From Thalassomonas actiniarum (GTDB lineage: Bacteria; Pseudomonadota; Gammaproteobacteria; Enterobacterales; Alteromonadaceae), in NCBI RefSeq assembly GCF_000948975.2, contig NZ_CP059735.1:1488001-1552000 (forward strand): a stretch of 64,000 nucleotides of DNA, given 5' to 3'. Shown here one piece after another: positions 1-7,812 of this stretch (position 1 is the stretch's first letter; the number at the start of each line of letters is the position of its first letter). A program made the translations under genes and the position numbers. Under the pieces are notes generated by a model that had not been told where the DNA came from, ran no database searches, and saw only the letters and a list, made by a program, of their open reading frames with translations.

Positions 1-1807
1 GGTTAAGCACATCCGCCTGTTGCTCGATAATACCGGCATTTTTGACCGTCAAGCGATAGGGACTGCGTTGATCCATTTCCATAGAGACAGTGATCAGGCT
101 GCCGGGAATATCCGGAAAAAAGGCGGTTTTGATACTGCCGTTGCTGATCATGCCGATGGCAAACAGTGCAAAGGTGAAAAAGCCGATCAAAGTGGCATAA
201 CGATAATGCAACAGCTTGGCCAGCAGCGGTTTATATAAGCTGAGATTGACATAATCCAGCCCTTGGTTGAACCGGTTTTGCAGGCGGTGCCATAACCGGG
301 CAATGGTATGTTCGCCGCCGTTTTGTACCGACACCTGGGCTAAATGGGCGGGCAGGATAAGTTTGCTTTCCACCAGGGAAAACAACAGGGCGATAATCAC
401 CACCCCGGCGAAACTTGCCAGTACCTTGCCCAGGGCATTGTCAATCAGCAGCATGGGATAAAAAGCGGCGATGGTGGTCATCACCCCGAATACCGTGGCG
501 GTAGAGACTTTGGCAACCCCTTGCTGGGTGCCGCGAATGGCGGCCTGGCGGGAAGTATCCTTGATTTTTTCCCGTTCGCTGTAGACGCTTTCGCCGACGA
601 CCACGGCATCGTCTACCAAAATACCCAGTACGATGATCATACCGAAGGTGGTGATATCATTGACGGAATAATCTATGGCATCCAGGCCCATCAGGGCAAA
701 GGTGCCGGCCACAGCCACCGGGATACCGGCAGCGACCCAGAAGGCGAGTTTGACGTTTAAAAATAACGCCAACAGGATAAAGACCAGCATCAGTCCCTGG
801 ATGGCATTGGTTTTTAGCAGGCTTAACCTGTCTGAAATATAGTTGCTCTGGTTGGCCCAGATATCAAGTTTGACATTGGCAGGCAATTCCCGCCTGATTT
901 GGGCAATGACCTTTTTGGCCACTTTACTTACCGTCAGTAAGTTGCCTTTGCGGTCGATGATCAGCTCCATGCCGATGGCGGGCTGTCCCTGGTAACGTAC
1001 CTGGCCGTCGCCCTCAACAAAGCCGTCTTCTATGCTGGCAATATCTTTTAACAACAAGCGCGAACCGTCGGGTAAGTCCTTCAACGGCAGCTGGGCATAA
1101 TCCTGAAAATTAAGGGCCAGTTGATCCCCCCTGACGCGGATATTGCCCCCCTGGGTGCGCAATACACCGCCGGGATAAAGCAGGGAGTGCTGGTTGATTT
1201 TTTCGCCGACCTGGCTCAGGGATAAACCGAAACGCTGCAATTGGGCGGGAGAGATCTTGATGCTGATTTCACGGCTGCGTTGTCCCCACTGTTTGAGTTT
1301 AGTGATCTCCGGCTGGGCCAGCAGCTCATCTTTTACCCTGCGGCTGATTTTTTGCAGTACATCAGTATCGGTCTCGCCGTATACCTGGACAATTAACGCG
1401 GGAAAATCAAACTCGTCCCGGGAGATCAAAGGTTTTTCGGCCAGCTTTGGCAGTGAATGTATGGTGTCGATCCGGGTTTTAATGTCCTCGACAAAACGGT
1501 TAAAGTTATAGCCGGACTCTTTTTCTACCCGGACAAAGCCGAAAGAGTCACTGGAAAAACTGGCGCTGCGCTTGATGCCGGGCAAACCTTCCAGCGCCTG
1601 TTCTATCTTTCTGGAAACGCCGATATCAAACTGCTCCGGGCTCGCCCCCGGATAGGCGACGGAAATCGTCACCGAATTGGGAGCGATTTTCGGAAAGCCT
1701 TCGATGCGCAGGCTGGAAAAGCTCAGGTAACCGGCAATTAAAATCAATGCCATCAGCAAGTTGGCGGCTACCGGGTTTTTAGTGAACCAGTTGGTTAAAA
1801 AATGCAT
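1..1807 (-). CDS. RND efflux transporter permease (AcrB/HAE1 family), 3' end outside window
   Basis: This is the inner-membrane proton/drug antiporter of a tripartite efflux pump. Reverse translation from the ATG at 1807 gives an open frame of about 602 residues to the window edge, roughly 60% of a normal ~1030-residue RND protein. An N-terminal membrane helix after NPVAANLLM is followed by a porter domain. TM4 near residue 400 carries the paired aspartates (GILVDDAVVVGE) used for proton relay. The frame starts 3 bp after the stop of the membrane-fusion gene, so the two are co-transcribed. The C-terminal half and substrate cannot be judged from the window. Confidence 0.93.
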   Translation of the reverse strand, partial: MHFLTNWFTKNPVAANLLMALILIAGYLSFSSLRIEGFPKIAPNSVTISVAYPGASPEQFDIGVSRKIEQALEGLPGIKRSASFSSDSFGFVRVEKESGYNFNRFVEDIKTRIDTIHSLPKLAEKPLISRDEFDFPALIVQVYGETDTDVLQKISRRVKDELLAQPEITKLKQWGQRSREISIKISPAQLQRFGLSLSQVGEKINQHSLLYPGGVLRTQGGNIRVRGDQLALNFQDYAQLPLKDLPDGSRLLLKDIASIEDGFVEGDGQVRYQGQPAIGMELIIDRKGNLLTVSKVAKKVIAQIRRELPANVKLDIWANQSNYISDRLSLLKTNAIQGLMLVFILLALFLNVKLAFWVAAGIPVAVAGTFALMGLDAIDYSVNDITTFGMIIVLGILVDDAVVVGESVYSEREKIKDTSRQAAIRGTQQGVAKVSTATVFGVMTTIAAFYPMLLIDNALGKVLASFAGVVIIALLFSLVESKLILPAHLAQVSVQNGGEHTIARLWHRLQNRFNQGLDYVNLSLYKPLLAKLLHYRYATLIGFFTFALFAIGMISNGSIKTAFFPDIPGSLITVSMEMDQRSPYRLTVKNAGIIEQQADVLN

Positions 1808-1810
1808 GTT

Positions 1811-3001
1811 CTACCTCTTGGCCGTTAAAGCGTGATCTTTTTGTAAAACCGGGTTGATATGGGTACCCGGCAGAAAACTCAATAACGGCATCACTGCCAC
1901 CTGGTATAAAGCCTGTCCCTTAAGCTCTTTTGCAGCAAAGCGGCTATCGGGTTTATGGATGAAATTAAAACCATCCTTAGTAAAGACCTGATTAGCCCGG
2001 ATGCGCTGCAGCCGGTTGCTTTTGTCCACCAGATAGAGATAACCGTCACGGGTGATGGCGCTTTGCGGTACCTTAAGCAGCTGCTCGAAGGTTTTTCCCG
2101 GCAATTGCGCCTCTACCATACGTCCGGACACCAGCTCATGGTCCGCCGATGCGGTTAAGATGATGGTGCGCTGGCGGTTTTGCGGGTCGATAACCCCGGT
2201 GCTGCGCGACAGGATTGCCTGCCAGCTTAAATCAGATGCCAGAGAATTAAGGCTGGCGCCAAGCCCCTGCCAGTTCTCGGGCAAGAGCTGCCATTGTTGC
2301 TGGGTTAAGGGCACGGGAATATCTAAGATGTCGCTGCGGATCAATTCCGCCAGCGTCTGGCCAACTTCCAGGGTTTCATTGGGATTGACCGAGCGGCTGA
2401 TAATGGTGGCGTCAAAAGGGGCGACCACCCGGGTATAGCTGAATTGTTTTTCGGCAGCCGCGACCGCGACCTGTGCCGCCTGCCATTCATCCTGCGCTAC
2501 TTTCAACTGCGGCCGATGTAAGATCAGCTCTGAGTCCGGTTTGGTTTTTACCCCGGATAATTTCCAGTCGCTTTTGGCCTGCTTCATCTGCCTTTGGGCT
2601 TCGAGCAGGTTGACCCTGGCGTTGGATAACCGGCTTTTGGCCTCGGCCAGCTGCACCCGGTAGCTGCTGTTTTCTATGCTCAGCAATAGTTGGCCTTTTT
2701 TTACCCGGTTACCGGCTAAAAACTCCGGACTAAGTTCAATGACCTCGCCGCGGACAAAAGAGCGCAGCTGGCTTTGCCACCTGGCCCGGACTTCTCCCAG
2801 GGCCGTGATTGTTGCCTGGTACGGCTGTGGGCTTACATGTATGGTGGAAACCAGTGGCGGTTTTAATGCCGTGCTATCTTTGGCGACGGCGCTCTGCTGA
2901 GGTTCAAACAGAAACAGTACAGCAAAAATCAGGACCACAAGCGCTATACCTGCCGTCAGCCATTGCCGCCTTTTGTTTGATGTTAATTTCGCGCTATTCA
3001 T
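1811..3001 (-). CDS. RND efflux membrane-fusion (periplasmic adaptor) protein
   Basis: This is a 396-residue HlyD/AcrA-type adaptor linking the inner-membrane pump to an outer-membrane channel. An N-terminal membrane anchor (about residues 13-30) is followed by a split lipoyl domain (half sites near GEVIELSPEF and VVAPFDATIIS). An alpha-helical hairpin and a beta-barrel/membrane-proximal part come after. The ATG overlaps the stop of the upstream DUF2141 gene by one base (TAATG), which suggests translational coupling, and the pump gene follows 3 bp later. No outer-membrane factor gene is present locally. Confidence 0.92.
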   Translation of the reverse strand: MNSAKLTSNKRRQWLTAGIALVVLIFAVLFLFEPQQSAVAKDSTALKPPLVSTIHVSPQPYQATITALGEVRARWQSQLRSFVRGEVIELSPEFLAGNRVKKGQLLLSIENSSYRVQLAEAKSRLSNARVNLLEAQRQMKQAKSDWKLSGVKTKPDSELILHRPQLKVAQDEWQAAQVAVAAAEKQFSYTRVVAPFDATIISRSVNPNETLEVGQTLAELIRSDILDIPVPLTQQQWQLLPENWQGLGASLNSLASDLSWQAILSRSTGVIDPQNRQRTIILTASADHELVSGRMVEAQLPGKTFEQLLKVPQSAITRDGYLYLVDKSNRLQRIRANQVFTKDGFNFIHKPDSRFAAKELKGQALYQVAVMPLLSFLPGTHINPVLQKDHALTAKR

Positions 3002-3468
3002 TAATTCATCTCTATCAGGGTTAAGGTTTTAGTTTGTCCTTTCTCACTGACAATAAAGCTGGCTTCGATAAATTTAAGGTCCTGGCCGAGGGATGACATG
3101 CCGGAAAAAGCAAAGGCTTCTTCGGGAATGCCGAGCCAGTCTTCGTCGAGTTGCTGATTATTGTTGGCATCGAAAAAGGCGAACAGGGCATAGCGGCCCG
3201 CAGGCAAACGGGCGAAGGTATGGCTAAGTTCAGTGTTGTTCGCGGGCAGCCGGATGACTTTAAAGGGGGCCTGCTCTAACTGCCACTGGGCGGCATTTGC
3301 CAGCAGGGCGATTTCAACTTCGGCAGTGCTTTCATTGTCTTTACGCTGGGGAATATTTTTTATGTTAATGCTCAGATTTACCAATTCTTCTTGCTGAAAA
3401 GGTTTGGCAAAGGCGGTCGATGACAATAAAGCGGATAAAGTAATAATACAATAAAGAGAGGTTTTCAC
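3001..3468 (-). CDS. DUF2141 family secreted protein
   Basis: This is a 155-residue protein with a clear Sec signal peptide (cleavage after STAFA). It has the DUF2141 signature: a glycine-rich YALFAFFDANNNQQLDEDWLG segment followed by a P-E-E-AFAFS stretch, typical of a small beta-sandwich. The biochemical function is unknown. It is the first gene of the pump operon and its stop overlaps the next start, so it probably works in the envelope alongside the transporter. Confidence 0.85.
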   Translation of the reverse strand: MKTSLYCIITLSALLSSTAFAKPFQQEELVNLSINIKNIPQRKDNESTAEVEIALLANAAQWQLEQAPFKVIRLPANNTELSHTFARLPAGRYALFAFFDANNNQQLDEDWLGIPEEAFAFSGMSSLGQDLKFIEASFIVSEKGQTKTLTLIEMN

Positions 3469-3547
3469 GGCAAGCTCCTACCTGGTTTGAGTTGCCGTCA
3501 TTATCCGGGGAAAAGCCGGGGGGATCGTTAGCAGTTGTGTCTGAGTT

Positions 3548-3565
3548 TTGTCAGCGATTGTCAGC
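3548..3565 (-). promoter_or_regulatory. Tandem 10-bp direct repeat, candidate response-regulator box
   Basis: GCTGACAA occurs twice on the minus strand with starts exactly 10 bp apart, about 80-100 bp upstream of the DUF2141 start. OmpR-family regulators bind direct repeats with 10-11 bp spacing, and such a regulator lies just upstream in the same locus. Binding is inferred. Confidence 0.45.
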
Positions 3566-3588
3566 TAAGTGATATATTTCTTTGTTTT

Positions 3589-4923
3589 TTAGTTGTTATC
3601 TGCTCCTGAAGAATAAGGGAAGCTCAGCACGAAACGTGCGCCGCCAAGGTCACTGGACTCTACCGCTACTTTGCCGCCGTGGCGTTGCATTATTCCCTCG
3701 ACTATTGCCAGTCCCAGGCCGTAACCCTTGCCCGTGATATCCGTCTGCTGGTCTTTACCGCTTTGAAGGCGTTTAAACGGCATGAAGATATCTTGCCTGT
3801 TTTCGGGGGCTATGCCTTTGCCGTCATCGTCTATGGTGATATGGCACCAGGGGGGAGCAAGGCTTACTTCTATCCGGATCTGTTTTTGGGCATAACGCTG
3901 GGCATTGGTTAACACATTGGTGAGTGCCCGGGTGATATCGCTTTTTGAGCCCGTTAACCCCCTGTTTTGCTTAACCGGAGTTTTATCAAGCAGTTCGATA
4001 TCTATACCGGGGAGTAATTTATTGCGTTTATGCTGCAGGGTTTTTAATAACGCTAAAATATCAATCTCTTCGCCTGTTACTGGCTGCGGGGAGCTGTTTA
4101 ACCTGGCATAAGTGAGCAGTTCATCAATCAGCTGCCCCATGTCATCTATGTCCTGGTCCATGTCACTTAAATGCTGCTGTAGTGCCTCGATATCTTTGAG
4201 AGAATGGGTCATGTCCAGGGCAAAACGCAGGTTGGCCAGGGGGGCACGTAATTCATGGGCGACGGCGCCGGTCATAATTTCCTGTTGTTTCAGTAATTGT
4301 TCAATTTGCCTGGCCATATCGTTCATGGTGGCGGCAAGTTCATTTAGGGGATAGGGCGCCCGGGTATCGGCGCGTACCTGCAACTGGCCTTCGCCGATTT
4401 TTTGGCTGACAGACACAAGCTGGTTGATATGGCGTGAAACCGGTTTTGCCAGCCAATAAACGGCAAGGGCCAGCATTAACATCAGCAGCAGCATAGAGGC
4501 GACAAACAGCCAGTCATATTCCGGGTTAGTGGCATTTTTGGCGATATAACGCAGCACCTGGTCCGTGCCTGCTACCGGGTAATATAAGGTGGCGTCATCG
4601 CTTACCAGGCCGGTACTGATGGTAATGGCAATGCCTTTGCTTTGCAGCTGGGCTCTTTGCTCCGCCGTTAACTTATCCAGGGGGATAAAGGTTAATTGAT
4701 AGGGGTATTTTTGCTGCAAAAGATTAAGCTGGGTTTGCCATTGCTCAACCGGGTATTGCTTTAAGGTGATATTGACCAGATCATTGACGGCGCGCGAGTG
4801 CATCCGGTGATCCTGGGCCAATGTTTGCTGATATTGGCTGTCAAGGAAGATGGAACCTGCCGTTAACGCGGCGACAACCGCCAGTGTTATGCCGATATAA
4901 AAGCGGATAAAGAGTTTGATCAC
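3589..4923 (-). CDS. Sensor histidine kinase, two-component system
   Basis: This is a 444-residue inner-membrane kinase. It has an N-terminal helix (about 8-27), a periplasmic sensor loop of ~105 residues, a second helix near 138-160, a HAMP linker, and a HisKA H-box with the phospho-acceptor His223 (VAHELRAPL). The HATPase domain has an N-box (NVLTNAQRYA), a G1 box (DDDGKGI) and a G2 box (GYGLGLAIV). The start lies one base after the stop of the response regulator, so the two form one operon. The architecture resembles RstB/CpxA-type kinases. The signal is unknown, but linkage to an efflux operon suggests envelope or toxic-compound stress. Confidence 0.93.
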   Translation of the reverse strand: MIKLFIRFYIGITLAVVAALTAGSIFLDSQYQQTLAQDHRMHSRAVNDLVNITLKQYPVEQWQTQLNLLQQKYPYQLTFIPLDKLTAEQRAQLQSKGIAITISTGLVSDDATLYYPVAGTDQVLRYIAKNATNPEYDWLFVASMLLLMLMLALAVYWLAKPVSRHINQLVSVSQKIGEGQLQVRADTRAPYPLNELAATMNDMARQIEQLLKQQEIMTGAVAHELRAPLANLRFALDMTHSLKDIEALQQHLSDMDQDIDDMGQLIDELLTYARLNSSPQPVTGEEIDILALLKTLQHKRNKLLPGIDIELLDKTPVKQNRGLTGSKSDITRALTNVLTNAQRYAQKQIRIEVSLAPPWCHITIDDDGKGIAPENRQDIFMPFKRLQSGKDQQTDITGKGYGLGLAIVEGIMQRHGGKVAVESSDLGGARFVLSFPYSSGADNN

Positions 4924-4924
4924 G

Positions 4925-5629
4925 TCAGCTGTTCCGGTTTTGGGTAATAAACAGGTAACCTTTGCCGCGCACCGATTTTATGTATTTATGGGGGGCCTTA
5001 AGGTCATTTAGTTGTTTACGCAAACTTGATATCCGCATATCCAGTGATCTGTCCAGGCCGTCATATTCGATGCCGCGCACCGCATAAAATAGCTGTGAGC
5101 GGCTTAAAATCTGTCCGGCGTTTTCCATCAAAACCGCCAGGACATCGAATTCGGCATCACTGAGGGTAACGGTTTGCTGATCTTGCATCACTTGCCGGTT
5201 TTGTTTATCTAAGACGATATCTTGTATCCTGAGCCGATGCTCAGGCTCTGCTGTTATGTTTTGCTGGCTGCGCCTGAACAGGGCATTAATGCGTGCGAGC
5301 AGGACATGGGGACGGATAGGTTTGGCGATAAAGTCGTCGACGCCAAAATTTAATGCCGAGACTTCGGTTAATTCATCGTCGTTGGCGGTGACCATGATCA
5401 CTGCGCCCCGGTAGCTGCGGCGGATTTCTTTGCACACTTCCAGGCCGTTTAACCCCGGCAGATTCATATCCAGAATCACTAAATCAGGTTTGCTGTCAGT
5501 GATCAGGGCGACGGCATTATCTCCCCGGGCTTCGTGGCTGACAGCGAAGCCTTCACTGGTCAGGAAAGTGCTGATCAGGCTTGCCAGTCTCAGGTCATCT
5601 TCAACGAGAATGATATTGGTTTGTGTCAT
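4925..5629 (-). CDS. OmpR/PhoB-family response regulator
   Basis: This is a 234-residue two-domain regulator. The receiver domain has the acidic pocket E10-D11-D12, phospho-acceptor Asp54 (VILDMNLPG) and a conserved KP near residue 105. The C-terminal winged helix ends with the usual YIKSVRGKGYLF. It is the first gene of the cluster and is followed directly by its kinase. The likely target is the DUF2141-MFP-RND operon just downstream. Confidence 0.94.
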   Translation of the reverse strand: MTQTNIILVEDDLRLASLISTFLTSEGFAVSHEARGDNAVALITDSKPDLVILDMNLPGLNGLEVCKEIRRSYRGAVIMVTANDDELTEVSALNFGVDDFIAKPIRPHVLLARINALFRRSQQNITAEPEHRLRIQDIVLDKQNRQVMQDQQTVTLSDAEFDVLAVLMENAGQILSRSQLFYAVRGIEYDGLDRSLDMRISSLRKQLNDLKAPHKYIKSVRGKGYLFITQNRNS

Positions 5630-5819
5630 TTATTGTTTTTAAAAGTTTGTAAAGGTTTAACCATACCGTCCGGGGAGGTGAGAGACAAGTAGCTCTAAGG
5701 CAAAGCCGGGCTGAAATTATCGCCTGTCTATTAGAAATCTCTTCGGCGAAAGGGTAGAATTACCCGTTCCGATATTGATGCTTTGCTTTTTGCGGCAGTT
5801 TTTCATAACACTATACCCT

Positions 5820-7517
5820 ATGCAGTCCCCCGAATCTTGTTTTACCCCATTTAACCAAACGCTAGATGACATTGCTTTACCGCAGCGTTTCACCTTTCCC
5901 TTTTATTATGAGCCTCATCCCTTGTGCCTGCTGGCGGCAAAAGAGCTGCAGCAGCACCTGGCAACACAAGAGCTGTGGCAGCATAACTTTGGCCTCAATG
6001 GCGATCCCGAGATGGTGATAGGTAAGATGTTTGGGGTTTTGGTGGTGGAAAATGCCGATGGGGAGATCGGCTATTTATCGGCTTTTTCCGGCAAGCTGGC
6101 CAATCAAAATTTACTACCGGGTTTTGTGCCGCCGGTATTTGATATGTTGGCACAAGACAGTTTTTTCCATCAGGGACAGCTAGTGATCAATGATATCAAT
6201 GATCGGCTGGAACAGCTGGAAGCTAATCCGGCAATTGCCGAACTAACCCTTGCTTTATCCGGTGAATTAGCAGCGGAAAATGAAGCCATTGAGCTTTACC
6301 GGCAAGAAATGATCGCCGGGCGTAAAAGCCGGAAAGCGCAAAGGGCTGAGGCAGCGAATCTTCTGAATGAGGCCGATTTTAGCACTTTGCAGGAAAAGCT
6401 TAGCCGAGAGAGTGTCAGGGATAAAAACCGTTTAAGAGATTTGAAATTTTATTGGCAAGAAAGAGTAAATCTTATCCGGCAGCAGTTAGCTGTGTTGACG
6501 GATGAAATCGGGCAATTAAAAGATAAACGCAAAGTGTTATCTGCACAGCTGCAGCAAAAATTATTTCAGCAGTATCGTTTTTTAAATAAAGACGGGGCAG
6601 AGAAAAACCTGGCCGATATGTTCAGCGATACCGCCTACCAGACTCCCCCGGCAGGGGCGGGAGAATGTGCGGCTCCCAAGTTGTTGCAGTATTGCTTTAA
6701 ATGGCAAATGAAACCTGTGGCTATGGCGGAATTTTGGTGGGGGCAGTCGCCAAAATCGGAGATCAGAAAACATAAAAATTTTTACGGTGCCTGTTTGGGG
6801 AAATGCCAGCCGATCCTCGGCCACATGCTGGAAGGTATCGAGATGGATGAAAATCCGCTGCTGAACAATCCTGCGGTAGATAAAGCCATAGATATCCTGT
6901 TCCAGGATGACGATATGCTGGTGATCAATAAGCCGGCAGACTTGTTGTCGGTACCGGGTAAGAGCATAACCGATTCTGTTTATAGCCGGATGAAACAGCT
7001 TTTTCCCGCCGCTACCGGTCCGCTGATTGTTCATCGCCTGGACATGTCTACCTCCGGGCTTATGGTAATTGCCTTAAATAAACGCGCCCATAAAAACCTG
7101 CAAAAACAATTTATTGAGCGCAGTGTGAAAAAGCGTTATCAAGCCCTGTTACAAGGAGAATTAGCACAGGGGGAGCTGCAACAGGACAGCGGTACCATTA
7201 CCTTGCCGCTGCGTACCGATTTTGATGACAGGCCCAGGCAGCTGGTTTGTCAGCAATACGGTAAACCGGCAGAGACTTTCTGGGAGGTGAAAGAGCGGGG
7301 CAATAACAGGACTAAGGTTTATCTTTATCCGAAAACCGGCCGTACCCACCAACTGCGGGTACATTGTGCCCACCCTTTGGGATTAAACCTGCCGATTTTA
7401 GGGGATGATCTTTATGGCGATAAAGGCGAGCGCTTGCACCTGCATGCGCAGTTGCTGGAGCTGCAGCATCCGAGAAGCAAACAAGTGATGTCTTTTAGTG
7501 CCGAAGCACAATTCTAA
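5820..7517 (+). CDS. RluA-family pseudouridine synthase with long N-terminal extension
   Basis: This is a cytoplasmic enzyme that isomerises uridine to pseudouridine in structured RNA. The ATG at 5820 is preferred over an upstream TTG at 5775 because the extra 15 residues look like non-conserved leader. It encodes 565 residues. The C-terminal half is a classical RluA catalytic domain with HRLDMSTSG (catalytic Asp408) and KTGRTHQLRVH. The first ~330 residues form an extra domain with a helical, charged coiled-coil part, a known long variant in marine gammaproteobacteria. Whether the substrate is 23S rRNA or tRNA cannot be decided from sequence. Confidence 0.88.
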   Translation: MQSPESCFTPFNQTLDDIALPQRFTFPFYYEPHPLCLLAAKELQQHLATQELWQHNFGLNGDPEMVIGKMFGVLVVENADGEIGYLSAFSGKLANQNLLPGFVPPVFDMLAQDSFFHQGQLVINDINDRLEQLEANPAIAELTLALSGELAAENEAIELYRQEMIAGRKSRKAQRAEAANLLNEADFSTLQEKLSRESVRDKNRLRDLKFYWQERVNLIRQQLAVLTDEIGQLKDKRKVLSAQLQQKLFQQYRFLNKDGAEKNLADMFSDTAYQTPPAGAGECAAPKLLQYCFKWQMKPVAMAEFWWGQSPKSEIRKHKNFYGACLGKCQPILGHMLEGIEMDENPLLNNPAVDKAIDILFQDDDMLVINKPADLLSVPGKSITDSVYSRMKQLFPAATGPLIVHRLDMSTSGLMVIALNKRAHKNLQKQFIERSVKKRYQALLQGELAQGELQQDSGTITLPLRTDFDDRPRQLVCQQYGKPAETFWEVKERGNNRTKVYLYPKTGRTHQLRVHCAHPLGLNLPILGDDLYGDKGERLHLHAQLLELQHPRSKQVMSFSAEAQF

Positions 7518-7755
7518 CACCATTTTTATTTTCCTTTCCTGAATGCACCTATAACACAGGCAGCTGATTTATCGGCTGTCTGATGGTTATCTTGTCCAAT
7601 ACCTGCTTAGCACTATTGCTTAGCAAAGCTTTCACCGCAGGGTAACTTCTTCTGCCTGCGGAAAAAATCACCCGTATCGGCATCAAAATGATCAAAGTCA
7701 ACAAAGCTACGAAAAAGATCGTAAAAAAATCAAAATAACAATTGATAATCTTATT

Positions 7756-7774
7756 GAGAATTATTATCATTCGC
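7756..7774 (+). promoter_or_regulatory. Fur box upstream of TonB receptor
   Basis: The 19-mer GAGAATTATTATCATTCGC matches 14 of 19 positions of the canonical Fur palindrome. It overlaps further GATAAT-like hexamers just 5' of it. It lies ~40 bp before the receptor ATG, a normal position for iron-dependent repression. Confidence 0.7.
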
Positions 7775-7812
7775 GAAAATTGAATGGCTAAATTAGAAGT
7801 ATCAATCAAATC

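Noticed and set aside
20-760. Plus-strand frames at the left edge
   Set aside because: They are antisense shadows of the RND transporter, whose minus frame runs through the whole region with family motifs.
7549-7809. An 86-residue minus-strand frame upstream of the TonB receptor
   Set aside because: It overlaps the Fur box and promoter region, has no RBS and no protein-like features.
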